A DNA stretch of 64,000 bases from contig OX940866.1 in NCBI GenBank assembly GCA_954871525.1, positions 11,803,001 to 11,867,000 of the forward strand, read 5' to 3'. The stretch is from Parietaria judaica (taxonomy: Eukaryota > Streptophyta > Magnoliopsida > Rosales > Urticaceae). The position numbers and the translations under genes were made by a program. Of the stretch, positions 47,470 to 59,815 are shown piece by piece (the stretch's first letter is position 1; each line of letters opens with the position of its first letter). Under the pieces are notes generated by a model, which worked only from the letters and a program-made list of their open reading frames with translations, searched no databases and was not told the origin of the DNA.

Positions 47470-48484
47470 AACCCTAAATACAAATAAGAGAATATAAAAT
47501 CCTAACGAAATTACAATTACTTTAAGACAACTAGTTTAATATATCTTATCCAAAGTGTAATTAAACTTACGTAACTGTATTTACGATAACGTAAATAAAG
47601 TTATTTAATGTAACAAATCTGTAGTATATATATAGTTAGAAATGTGTAATAGTATTTACAACATCAAATCTGTAATTACAATTACAAAAGATTTATGTAT
47701 GAAGAATTTTACCTTAAATTCATCATCTTGTCTTGTTGATTCTTTGGTGCTTGTAGTTGATTTTGAGAGAGTGTGACTTGATGAAGGTAAGAGTTTTAAC
47801 TTTGGATGATTTTATTCTTAAAAATAAAAAAGAAAGAAAACAAAGAAGAAAAATACATATCAAATACAACATAACAAAATTAATCGTAAGAAAGTACTTT
47901 ATAACATTGCATAATCATTACCGTGGGATGGTCCTTTCATGCGCGTGGTTAATTTTGGGCGAGTACGGCTTGATGAATCATTTCTAGAATTTTCAAGCCG
48001 AGGAGATTTCATACCTAAACCATATTACAAAACTGTATATGTAAATATATTCATAGTAAATGTAATTACAAATCTGTAAAAATGAATTTGCTTTCCGAAT
48101 TTCAAATCAAAGAACCTAATTTCCATATCAAAGACATTCAAAAATCATAAATTTAACAATACAAAACCCTATAAATCTGACAAATTAATCCTAAATCAAA
48201 ACCATAATCTTAAACCCCTAGAATTTTCAAGCTGAAAGATTATATTACTTGGACAATGTCAACTTGATAGAACTGTGCATGCTATGATCGTTCGAGCGAG
48301 AGAAAATTTCAAGAACTTGCCCTGAAACCCTAAACGACACGAGAGTGAGAGATCGTGAGAAGTCGAGTGCGAGAAATATGGAAGTTGAAAGAGAAAGATT
48401 TCAATAGAGAGAGGGAGGGAGGGAGGGAGGGAAGGGGCAATTTTTTAAAAGGTTTGAGTATAAATGCGCATTTCATGAGATTTC
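47145..48484 (-). repeat. Right TIR arm of the MULE with antisense gene copy
   Basis: It is the inverted copy of 44883-46005 and the outer left arm. On the minus strand it encodes FRVLHEFRRHDMKLNTFYRL, NTIETLRIALIKREKWVDLK and FGHF, a stretch of the DUF1985 exon lost from the left copy. A (GGGA)n tract lies at about 48411-48434 and an AT microsatellite at 47435-47464. Confidence 0.78.
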
Positions 48485-49733
48485 CTTAGTTTTTTCTGAG
48501 AACAATATATGACCTCGATTTAAACACAACCACTCAACTAAAGAACGCTTAATAATAGGCTTACGTTCTTCAACCACAACAAAACTGAACCATAAAAAGA
48601 AACTTTTAGCCAGAGATGCGTCTAGGGGCAAACTGCATTTGTGGAGTTTCTTTATAAAGGGGCATGACCGAACGCATCCAAGACTCACATGCTCTGAAGT
48701 TGTTGTCATGGCCATATGAATGTTGCAAGATCTATTGTTGGTGGTTCCATCACCACCGTGCGGAATGTCGATGTCGGGTGCGAGCTTAGTCTTCGTTGCA
48801 ACCGAATAATTATGAACAATTGACGAGGATATTATTGATTGTTGATTTTGTGGGCTATTTATAGGGGTTCAAACATAATATTATATATCAATAAAAAGTG
48901 TAAAATTGAGAAAACATAAAAAGAAATCAAAAGAGAAACTTTGTGGTCACAAGCAAGGCAGTGAGACAATTGAGAGCATCGCATATGATGATCACCGCGG
49001 GGCTCTCGCAAATGAGAGTGTCTTCATTTGTCCTCTTCTTCCTCAGCTAGAGTTCCTTTTTTTCAACTTTGTCTCTGAGTTGTCCATTTTCCACTATGAA
49101 TAAGAGCAAGAAAGAGTGAGACGACTCGCTAGATATGAAGCTTGTACATTTTGGAGGGTACAAATAGTCTCTAAACTTTCTAGCTTATGTCTTTTAGATA
49201 TATGAAGCTGGTGATTTTAAATATTTAAATATCAAATCTGGTTTACCATGCTATTAATCAATGACCCGTTAAGGAAGGAACATGTCGTTTGACTTTATAA
49301 CATTATGAACGAAAATTCTGACTTGTGACAACAATGATATGTCCCAATATTCGAACATGTATCAAGTTCATCTACAAATTCATAGACAACCTTGATATAC
49401 AAACCAACAAAATCGACTGAACCTGTAACAAAATTCACAAATATAATTAAAAAATTAAGCCAAATGTAAATCTACCAAAATCAAACTCAAATAATAAAAT
49501 CAAACCCAAATCTACAAAAATCAACAGCATGGGAATTGAAACCTATTCAATCAACTAACGGGATTTTGTAAAAAAAAATATGTGTTCACCTTCTGGACGT
49601 ACAAGCAAGGAGAAGCCAGAAGTAGTAGATGAAGAGGGCAATCTGAAGAAGCTAGCAGGCGACGTTGACGTTGACGTAATTGACTGCGGAGGGTCACAGA
49701 CCGGCCAAACTGAAACCTTGCAATGGTGAGGCG
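48485..49733. other. Spacer, nothing recognised
   Basis: Mixed-composition DNA with only short chance-like ORFs (for example 48473-48715 minus and 48906-49103 plus) that match no family I know. No terminal repeats or RNA genes seen. Confidence 0.5.
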
Positions 49734-50302
49734 TAGGGGTGAACAAAAGAAACCGTAAACCGAATTTTTAACCAAAAACGGATCAAACCGATACCGATTA
49801 AACCGCAACCGCTATTAAAGCGGTTAAAACCGAATATACCGAGAAAATAACCGAGTACCGAATTAGGTTAAAACGGAGTTTTTGGATTTAATGTGAAAAC
49901 CGCAGCCGCTTACTCGGTTTTACCGCTTTAACTAAATCTAATATTATATTTATTATATTCTATTTAGCAAACCTATCAACACATCAAAAAAGATTGTTCT
50001 TATCTAATCTCTCGGTGTAATATTGTGTAATATTAGACTATTAGTATTTAGTAATCCGTTTATGTGTAATATTTTATAATACTACATTTAGTAATATGGA
50101 GATGTGGAAATTAATTTAAAAGCGGTAAATGTGGGCAAAAAACCGATAATACCGCAATTGAACACCGAATACCGATTATACGGTAAATGCGGGTTTCATC
50201 TTTAAAAATAGGGTATTCGGTATCATTTCTAAAATATCGAAATGCGATATTCGGTCTATTATTTTTCAAAAACCGAACCAAATACCCGCTTTTTCACCCC
50301 TA
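49734..50302. mobile_element. Non-autonomous hAT-like element, TAGGGGTG family (AACCG type)
   Basis: The ends are TAGGGGTGAACAAAAG and CTTTTTCACCCCTA. It is colinear with 12802-13383 over its whole length. Flanks GGTGAGGCG and GGTGAGAGGCG look like one duplication with a 2-bp indel. Confidence 0.88.
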
Positions 50303-50485
50303 GGTGAGAGGCGGAGTGGAAAGAAAGAGTAATGGCAATAAAAAGGAACATTTTTATTTCAGTATTTAGAACATCAAACTGATTATATCACCGAAATAAT
50401 ATATAAATGAAATCTTTAAATCTGCAACGCGATTAAAATAGCATATCATTTACATGTCCTATAAAATAGCATTGCCTGTTTAAAC

Positions 50486-51445
50486 TAAGGTTTAAAATTT
50501 CGCGAAAGTCGAACGACATTCCGACCGATTGTCTTTTTTCGCAGATATGCGAAACGAAATCCGTGTCGTTTCGCCCAAATTTTACCAAATGTCGTCGAAA
50601 ACGACACGACATGGCCTGTGAAATTCGACTGTCGTTTTTGTGAGTAAAAATTGTGAAAAATGGTTGGAATTTCGCAAAAAATCATAATTTTGGTTAGATT
50701 TCGGCAAAAATATTGGTGTAACATTTGTGTGAGTCATCCCCCATCCACAAAATCCTATGACCCAAATGGCCCAAGCCCTTGTCCCTAATATTTGGTATAA
50801 AACATCACCAAACTCTTGTCATCTATCAATGTGGGACTTTTTGTTATTCAACTAATATCACACATTACAACTTAACATACACATACACACTTCACCTAAT
50901 AATTTAACTTAATATTATACACTTCAAATAATATTATACACTTAACATACATATTAACTTCACCTAACATACATATACACTTAATATACATATTCATTTA
51001 ATATTATACACTTCAACTAATACTAAATTTGTTAACATACATATACAATTAACATGCATATTCACTTAATATTACACACTTAATTAACATACATATTCAC
51101 TTTACATAATAATTTGACTTAATATTATACACTTCAACTAATAAAGTGACTTAATATTATACATTTCACTTACATATTTAAGTTACAAATGTGTTTTGTT
51201 GTATACAATTATGTCTTGTATTTATTAAATATGTAGTTTTGAACCTATATAAATATCTTGCTTAAATACTCAAATATTTTTTTACAAAATATCCGTCGAA
51301 AACCCCATCGGCATGCGATATGCCCATGCGGTATATGCGGCATGCCTTTTTTTAACGATTTGCCCATCGACATACCCATCGGCAAGCGATATATCCGTAA
51401 AACGAAAATACGAAACGACATCAGCAAGCGACATTTTAAACCTTG
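50486..51445. mobile_element. Non-autonomous hAT-like element, CAAGGTTTAAA family
   Basis: The ends are TAAGGTTTAAAATTTCG and ATTTTAAACCTTG, with an exact 8-bp duplication GTTTAAAC (50478-50485 and 51446-51453). It is the inverted relative of 16272-17323. The middle is a 350-bp tract of TTAATATTATACACTTCA-like repeats. No ORF. Confidence 0.93.
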
Positions 51446-51453
51446 GTTTAAAC

Positions 51454-52193
51454 TACACCCACAGAGCAAAATAATAATAACTGCTAAAATAACTAAAGAA
51501 CATTTGAACAGATATATGCATAAAATATATACTATATTATCAAGAACTCGTGATTCTAAACATACTTTTCAAGGGAAACTATGCGTAAACATAGTTTCTA
51601 CTTCATAATAACTCGTGACAATGAATGAAGGGAAATAACTACATGTTATAAGATTGCATATAAATATATATATATATATATATATAAAAATAGAGGTTAA
51701 AGTATGCAAGTTATTTGAAAATGAGTAGAGTTAACTTTAAAAAATATGGCAATAATATTGAAGTTTATGTTTTTTTGCAGATCGGTATATTTCATCCACT
51801 TTTCCGTTATTATTATTATTTTTTTTTACTATTTTCGTCTGTGATAACGTCAATGACAATAAAACAAATAAACTCAAACGATCAAACCCACGAACATCAT
51901 GATAAACTTGGATGTAAACACGGATTCTTGGAACATCAAAAATGCAAATTCTTATTTTTCTTCTAACTTTCTCTCTCGAACTTTCAATTCATATCCTCAA
52001 TAGCATCGCGACTTGCATTGTTGAGGTCATCACCGACGGAAATAGTAAAAAAAAAAGTATCTGAAAAATGAATGAGGTCTTCCGATCTAAAAAAATGTGA
52101 ACTTGGAAATTTTGCCACAATTTTTTAAAATTGTTTCTGTGCCGCCTCATTTACAAAAAAACGATTGGAGTACTTTTGTTGCTAATGACCCTT

Positions 52194-52235
<42 letters not shown>

Positions 52236-53406
52236 CATAGTCGACTACTAAACTATGGAGAAGATCAGAATATTGTCATTTGTAATATTCATATTAATTG
52301 TATTTCTCTTTTTGCATAAAGTTCGATAAATCAAGACTTGGGCATCTTAATTGTGTTCCTCTATAATGCATTGCAACAAGTTTTACTTCAAATATCGAAG
52401 ATGGACTGTGTTTACAAAATTTTCTCTTGATTTGTAAGATTGGAAAAAACACTCTAATTTTAACAAATTTCATACTTTTTCATTTACAATTAATTTTTTT
52501 ATTTTGACAAAATAGTTATAAATACATTATACATGTTATATTATTATAATATTAAAAACTAGATGAGATAAAAATAAAGTTATGCAAATACAAATTGATT
52601 TAATATTGGGAATGCGAAAGAACTTGTTGATGGTCTTCGGACTATCCTGGAATTGTTCTCCTCAAACGTCATAAGTTTACGCAAATAATCAAAATTATCT
52701 GGCAAGTTTGCGTAGAATTCGTGCATCGCAATCGTCGTTGTCTACACCAGATACTACAAGAAAGAGAAAAAAAACATGGTTCCTCACTGAAGACTCATTG
52801 ACGGATAAACTCGTACCGCTTAATATCTTGCGGGTGATGAAAAAGTGTTCATCGAATGATGTCTTAGGAGCGGGTGGCTCGGGAATAGGTCTCGAAGCCA
52901 AAATTCGTATTTCTCGGCACGGGGCGTTGCACGTGTGAGCTTGGATTGTTTGATAATTTAAAAAAAAAAATCGAGAATTAAAAAAAAAAAAGGAATAAAT
53001 TCTATGTCTTACTAGTATATTGTACTAAATATCATTATAGATACTATTTATATTATTTTATAAAATGGATATTGATGAGATCATATTGTTATACTATTGA
53101 TGAGATCGTATTGAAACTTTATTTACCATACGTCAAATATGGCGCTTTATAATCCAATTTGAATTATTTTGGAAACAACATTGTGTAATTGTATGGTAAA
53201 AAATCCATAACTTGCCGGTGCTACAGAAACGTGGCAGCTACAAATGCTGCCTATCAATAATATCACAAGGCAAGTTACAAAGCAAGAACCAACCGAGAAT
53301 CTAATTAACCAAATAGAGAGATCATGACCCAAGAACTTGTGCGGTTCCCGGCGACAGCGAGAAGAAACACGTTCGGAAAAAAATGTTACCATTATATCCT
53401 GCAAAT
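51454..53406. other. AT-rich spacer downstream of TOM40
   Basis: I see no supportable gene. (AT)n tracts lie at about 51667-51686 and 52198-52233. The 76-codon ORF at 52708-52938 (plus) is not recognised and has no family motif. Confidence 0.5.
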
Positions 53407-53503
53407 CTACTCCCCAACAGTTAATCCAAAGCCGAATTTGTAGTCTTTCTTTTTGTGATCAAGCTGCAAAACACAAGCCCGATAATCTAGTTAGTCAGAC
53501 ATA

Positions 53504-53571
<68 letters not shown>

Positions 53572-56500
53572 TCTCAAGAATGGGCAAATATTTCTAACTG
53601 TTTATACAGATATCATGAATGTGTAAGATCAACAAGAATTTTGAAGGTATACTATGTCGAGACATACTCTCAATAAATTTTAGCAAGTTTCTTTACCAAT
53701 CGGAAAATTCAAAATTCAATATCTTTAAATAGAATTTGGTAAGTGAAACATAGCGGCATGACACCTATTTTTAAAAAGTATACGATACAGAAGGATCTAC
53801 GGAATAACTTCAATCCTATGGTTCAAAAACATGATGATAACGATGATGATGATGATAGATAGATAGATCATCCTCACCTCTGCAGAAAGAATGAAATTGA
53901 GACCCATATTTAACCGCTCTTCAAGGAAACCAGCAACGCAGCCATTTGAATCTATCTTTCCTCTAAGACGGCTCTGTGGCAATGACAAGAATAGAGAAGA
54001 GTGTCAATTTGTCAATATCAATTTGGACTACAGTGAATTATAGAAGCACAAAAGCCACTCTGAGAAACTTGACGTCCAATGAATTACCGATGTACTAGGA
54101 TTTTTTCTTTCGCAAGAAAAGCCACGGAAAAGTATAGTAATCATAAAATCAATAGTAATTCATCCAGCAAACGTTATGGACATTGAACACTACAAAGTAA
54201 TGGCACATTTAACACAACCGCCTTTCCTAACATGTAGTCATAACCGAAAGTACAAAGTCATGGCATATTTCCGTAAAGGAAAAACGGATAGTTAAGAGAA
54301 AAAACCTGTCTAAGGATATAGTCATAACCAAAACTAGCTGTGACATCTCTTGACATGTAGTTGTACATGAAGTCTGAAGCCAGGGAAACCTGAGTACAAG
54401 GAATAAACAAAATTAAAGTAGAAAACAACAGTTGATTATAACAGCATTTTCATCAGAAGATCAAGACATCAAGTTACCTTCTCAGACACCTTTTGAACAT
54501 AGCTCAGAGCGACCATCCCCGTGCTAGCAACTTGGCCAGTGGCAACCTACAGAGTCACGTCACAGACCTCATGGGTTAAGCTTTCATAGTTCAGCGACTG
54601 CAATCAACTACTCTAAATTAAAGCTTAAGAGACAAACCATTTTGTCTGTGTTGTACCGAGCTGCATACCCAATGCCCGATTTCCTATGCTGACCAGCCCA
54701 AAATACTTCGCCACCCAATGAAAAATGTGGGGTCACACTCTGCAAAACATTAGATATAAAATACATTATATATAACGACGAATGCAAGGATAAAAGATTA
54801 TATAATGTTAAGGCTTGGCTATTAAAGAAAAAGGCAAGGGAATTCCTTTTCTTCCAAGCAAGCAGATTGATGAAAAGAGATAATAAAAGCAAAATTAGTG
54901 GGATTATAAATGAAGCAACTTCATTGAATTCTACAGAAGATAAGATTCAAGACTTTGACACATCATTATTTCTTTTCACGTTATTAACATTGTTTGGTTG
55001 GCAATTGGACAATATAAGCCGTGTACCGCAGAATAGGAAAATTGCTGACATCTATCTGAAGTGTTTCTAAACATGTGGCTTTAATACTTTGGGAATCGTA
55101 CATAAGTAGAGATAATTTATAAGCAAACTCCAACAGGCGAATTCCATAGATACATATGGTTCTCAATTCTCATAAAAAGTGGTGAAACTGGATACGTAAG
55201 AAAGTTTTTATGAACAATTTTTCTTATTATTATAAAAAGAAATGTCGATTACATTGATAAAAATAAATTTACAATGCAGGTCAGAGAATGGTTTACGATC
55301 AGCAGGTCCGTAAAACGGCCCGGCTGTATAGACCAAACTCTATTGCAGCTATGAACAAATTTGGAGCACACAATTGATGTTTCCGATCATTTATAGATTA
55401 TACTTACTGTAGTGCTATAGTTCTGCTGGATTGTAGTAGTTCCTTTTGAGTTTTGGTCATTCTAAGCCTCAATAATATAAATCACAGACCTATTGATATG
55501 TCAAATCAGATTACAAAGACAGTCATCTAGGGATATAGAACTATTGATATCGTTTAAACTGTTTCGAGTAATATACACATGACAGGTAGGTCATTTACCT
55601 GAATGTAACTAGCGCCAAATAACGCACCATTTCCTAATTGAAACTGCGACCTGAAGTCTCTACCCTGTTCAAAGAAAAATGGAAAGAAAATAAGTTAAAG
55701 CAAAGCATAAATTACAATACAAATAGTAGAAAGAAGAAAATAGACGATTACGGCACAAGGGAAACACCACGGGAAGTGGAAATAGACCAAAATTCTAAAT
55801 TTAGGCAGAGCTACTACAACCTATAAGCCAAAAAACACCCACAGCTCCATTGCAAAGTTCGCCTCACCAAAAAGCTAACTACAGTCAAACTGAAGAATCC
55901 AATGTGCACGGTGTGGCGATTTCATTTCGAAGCATTTCATTGCAAGTTACTTATTAAATGCGAGAATACATTTAATATAAGACTCAATTTGACTCCAAAA
56001 CAAAACAAAAATATTGACTATTCTTGATATTTAAATTTACAAGCCTTTAACTTCCGAAAGTGGGCGATGAGAAGCATAGAATTGTTAAGAAAGTATCAGT
56101 GTCTAACCTTGTAATCAAAATTGACCATTCCATGTGACATGTGCGGCTCATTTGTAAGCTGGTAAAACGCAGACGCAGCTGTTAATAACACTATTGATGT
56201 TCCGAATTATCTTCTCATCATAATTACAACAAACATACTGCATAACACCTGTGCATTAGCCTTGAGGGCGAGATTCTCAGTCAAATCACACTTCATCCTC
56301 GCGTTCAGCCTCCCATCAGTGAGTATCCTTCCAAACAGCATCAACTGCAAGGCAATGTAGTTTCATGAGAACCATTCTCAGAGCCCCAAAAAGCAAAATT
56401 CAAACAAGGTGATCGTTTCACCTTCGGGTCAATGAAATTGGCTCCGAACTCGTAGTGTGCGGTCGGGATTTTGATGGTTTCGGACGACTGCGAAGGAACC

Positions 56501-56872
56501 TCAGTTGGCCCCATGAACACACTAACCACGTGAACTGATCATCAGCAAGAACTCTTCAGTGAAGTACAATACAACATTCCATGAGCAGAAACTGACCTGT
56601 GGCTAAGGGAAAACTTCTGATTGAGCATTTTGGTGAAATCGAAGCGCATTCCCTCAAAGAGTTCCGGCTTTAAAGACACTGTTCATGCACACGCACGGGT
56701 ATCAGAGACAATGAAATGATCGAAGCTCGCAGGCGATTGACAATAGAGAGAGGGGCTGACTGAGTGCTTCGCGGTGGATCTCTTCGTAGGGGATGGGGCA
56801 GGGAAGGTCGAAGTAGTCGACCTTGTCGTCCTCTTTGGGCTTCTGCTCCGGTGGAGGGATAGGGGTCGCCAT
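53407..56872 (-). CDS. TOM40: Mitochondrial import receptor subunit TOM40 (11 exons)
   Basis: Exons on the minus strand: 56761-56872, 56597-56678, 56422-56521, 56249-56344, 56108-56158, 55599-55664, 54638-54739, 54478-54546, 54306-54389, 53878-53973 and 53407-53463. All introns are GT...AG and the join is 915 nt, giving about 304 residues. Motifs match plant TOM40: [100 protein letters not shown] and [15 protein letters not shown]40 is the beta-barrel channel of the outer-membrane TOM complex. Length is typical and I see no stop or frameshift, so it looks functional. In place of the N-terminal sequence of the Arabidopsis protein it has a short Pro-rich start ([12 protein letters not shown]). 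Confidence 0.97.
53506..53567. repeat. (AT)n microsatellite in the TOM40 3' flank
   Basis: About 30 uninterrupted AT units lie 40 bp beyond the last TOM40 exon start, inside its last intron (53464-53877). Length is likely to vary between individuals. Confidence 0.9.
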
Positions 56873-57021
56873 TTCCGCTGCTCTGTGTGTCGATGAAGTG
56901 CCGGGATCGTCTCTCTGAGCCCCAAATCGCAGAGAGAGAGAGAGAGAGCTAAAACCCTAGCTAGGTTGGGGGAGAAGAAAGGAGTCAGTCAACGTTGGGC
57001 TATTACTAAACCACAGGCCCA
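56873..57021 (-). promoter_or_regulatory. TOM40 5' UTR and promoter motifs
   Basis: A GA microsatellite (about 56931-56948), a telo-box AAACCCTAG (56952-56960) and a GGCCCA site (57016-57021; TGGGCC on the gene strand) lie just before the start codon. Telo-boxes and site II motifs together mark plant genes for ribosome and mitochondrial biogenesis. Confidence 0.6.
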
Positions 57022-57124
57022 ATGTCTGCACATGTATAAGAAGTAATAATATTGGATAAATATATCTATGAGAATTTATGAAAAATTAAAAATTTATATG
57101 GGTTGTTTGTGCTGATATAATTTA

Positions 57125-58415
57125 GGATAAATGAGGCAAATGCCCATTTCTAGCTCAAGGTTTAAAAAAAATACTCATTTCTAATTATGGAAATAATAAC
57201 CACCAACAAATTGAAATATGGACTAAATTGCCCTTCTAATTTTTAAATCACAATTAATTATAATTCGTTTTTTTTTTAAATTAAAATAAAAAATAAATTT
57301 TTTCCTTAAATGTAGCAAACTAAATAAATTAAAAACAAATCTCCCCTATTAATTAGTATTATTTTCGATTAGCTCTAACAAATCACGTTTAATATTCCCT
57401 ATTTTAACGATTAAAATCTAAAATTTATTTTCCTATTAATCAATATTTATTTCGAATTTTTACTTATGAAACTTGGTTTTCGTTTGCTTAATTTTATGTA
57501 AACTTGTTTACGAAACTTGGTTTTCGTTTTGCCTCATTTTATGTAAATCTGTTTACAAATCTATTGACACAATTTTGAAATTTCTTATACATATTCACAA
57601 ATGCAAATTCGTGTAAAATAACTCCAAAAAAGTGTAAAAACATTTTAAAAAAAGCGTGTAAATCCATTTATAAAAATATTGCCCTTCCAAGAGAAATTAT
57701 TACTTCAAAATATTGTAAAATAATTTTAAAAAATCAAATATATTACCTTAAAACTGTGAACATATTTACAAAAAACTGTAAATAAATTTACAGTTACGAT
57801 CGAGCGTTTGGAGAGGATGATCGCGCCGCGACGGAGAGCGATGGAGGAAGGATGCGTGATGGAGGGCGACTGAGGAAGGAGGCGCGACGGAGGAATGAGG
57901 CGCGACAGAGGAGGACGCGACGGAGGAAGGAGGCCCGATGGAGGGCGACCGCGACGGAGGCCACGGTCGCCTCCTCGACAGTCGCGCCCACGGTCGCCGA
58001 AGCCACGCCCGAAGTCGCCGCGCTCTCCGCCAGAATCCGGCGCTGGTGGTCAATCCGACTTGAGAAGTCGAGAAAGAGAGAGAGAGAGAGAGGGAGAGGG
58101 AGAGGGAGAGGGGAGGGGGAGGGAGGGAGGCTGACGAACGTGAGAGAGAGAGATTTAATTTTTGGGTCAAAGTAACAAAATTAAATGATAACCTAATTAA
58201 GAGGGGAAGTTTTCAACCAAAATTTTAGGATAATTAATTTAATTTCGAAAATTAAATATATAATAAATAATTAAATATGAAAATAAATAAATATAATTAA
58301 AATCAGGGTTAATATGGTCCAAAATATTTTTAATATGGGTATAAATGAATTGTTTGAAAGTATGGGCAATTCCCTTAAACCTTAGGTGTTTTTTAGGCAT
58401 TTCATGAGTTTTTCT
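57125..58415. mobile_element. Candidate Pack-MULE with GC-rich acquired segment
   Basis: Flanking 9-mers TATAATTTA (57116-57124) and TATAATTAA (58416-58424) differ at one base, as in MULE duplications. The ends share an AAATGCC-type motif and an AAGGTTTAA motif further in (57160 region; reverse complement near 58375). Between AT-rich arms lies a sharply GC-rich block (about 57795-58140) with repeated GGAGGAAGGAGGC and CGACGGAGG units and a GA tract. It looks like a captured gene or UTR piece; I do not recognise its source. Confidence 0.5.
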
Positions 58416-58599
58416 TATAATTAAATGGGTTATTCACAGTTTCGTAAAATAATAATATTTTTAGAAATTTAGAAATACTTTAATGGTGTGAAATTTTTAA
58501 TTTTAAGAACTACTGAAAAAAATTAGGAATCTTCAAATCCTTGTTTCTCAATTTTACCACATCATTCACTTAATTTTTTTTATTATATTTATATATAGA

Positions 58600-59080
58600 T
58601 TAGTAAACAATATATATAATCTATTGATAAATTTAATTTAAATTGTAGAATTTAAAATTTACATATGGTTTAAGTAATTTAAATTCATTTCGGCACTATT
58701 CATGTTTCTTAGCGGAGGGTATTTAAGGGTATAAATTTTAATGGGATCTCAAAGGAAGTCTTTTAGCCAATTATTTCAATTTTAAAGGTTATTACGCGAT
58801 TTTTATGGCATATGTACCCTTTTTATTGACAAAAAAAATATTATTGTTATATATAAAAAAATATATATTTATACCACCATTAACCCTTAACTATATATCT
58901 ATAGAAATAAATTGCTAAAAGACTTTATTTGAGATTTCATTCAAATCCATACCTTTAAATACCCCACTGCTAAGAATCATGAATAGTCCCGAAGGAGGGT
59001 ATGTTTTTTTTAATAAAATCACACTTAAGGTCATTCTTGCAAAAACCATATATCTATATACAAGTTAAATTTATTTTATA
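58600..59080. repeat. Foldback-type inverted repeat (MITE-like)
   Basis: The two halves pair around about 58870: GGCACTATTCATGTTTCTTA and GGGTATTTAAGGGTATAAAT on the left match the reverse complement of the right half (GGGACTATTCATGATTCTTA, GGGTATTTAAAGGTATGG). TTAAATTT/AAATTTAA sequence continues the pairing outward. No coding capacity and no clear target duplication. Confidence 0.65.
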
Positions 59081-59815
59081 AGAATTAATAGCAGCAAAAA
59101 TATTCATTTTTTTAATGGATCAAAGTAGACGTAAGTCATTTTAAACGTAAGTCTTTATATCAGTAACAAAAAATGTCAAGTTCACATCTTCTTGCAGATT
59201 GTTGACCACGTTTCTGTCATTGATAAGTCACTTTGTCATTACTCTCTCTCTCTCTCTCTAGATGAAGTTCTATATATATAGTATATCATTTTATATTTTT
59301 TTACTTAATATTTATTAATTCAATTTCAGCGTATGCTTAACTTTGTTCTACTAGACTTCGTATATCGGTCCTCAGTCCTATATATGTATTCAATGGAAAA
59401 AAATGTTCAATTAAATACCTAAGTATGATATAAATACCTAAATCCTCGTCAAAACTTTTTTTTTTTTTTTTCATATTAAATACTTCGATATAAAGCATAT
59501 CTTTAGCATCAACGACTTATAAAAATAAATTTTTACAATATTGCATATTAGTTCTGTCCAATTAAAAACTTAAAATTATGCCACACAAATTTGAATAACC
59601 ATGAATAGCTTTTGCCACAAGTGTCCCTTTAAAAATACTAATAGCTTAAAGAGCCATTGTAAAAGCTTGACCTTTTCTTGTATAGCTCTAAACAATTAAT
59701 CATTTAGTAATTAATCACCTTGTACCTGAACTAAACACAGGACCGAGGCACACAATTTATGGCCAAAGTTTTATATAAAAAGCTTACAAAAAACATTATC
59801 TTCAAAAATGCTCCA
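59081..59815. other. Spacer 3' of the CMSS1-like gene
   Basis: AT-rich, with a CT microsatellite near 59243-59260. The part nearest 59815 probably holds the 3' UTR. No other gene seen. Confidence 0.5.

Larger units (their letters stand above)
37934..48484 (+). mobile_element. MULE with very long TIRs carrying a DUF1985 gene
   Basis: The ends are GAAATCCCATGAAATG and, reading in from the right, GAAATCTCATGAAATG. The inverted similarity continues inward for about 1.3 kb: 38300-38404 plus 44883-46005 on the left matches 47145-48420 on the right, through promoter-like sequence, small exons and into a DUF1985 exon. A copia element (38410-44877) sits within the left arm. Net MULE length is about 4.1 kb. 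No mudrA transposase is present and no clear 9-bp duplication remains. It resembles the MULE-borne ULP-like genes (KI/Kaonashi type) described in plants. Confidence 0.72.

Noticed and set aside
48473..48715. 80-codon minus-strand ORF overlapping the MULE end
   Set aside because: It crosses the transposon border and matches no family, so it is probably chance.
52708..52938. 76-codon plus-strand ORF
   Set aside because: No recognisable motif, no splice partner and no promoter evidence.
57766..58170. 134-codon minus-strand ORF rich in Arg, Ser and Pro
   Set aside because: It is repeat-driven low complexity in a GC-rich block and matches no family I know.
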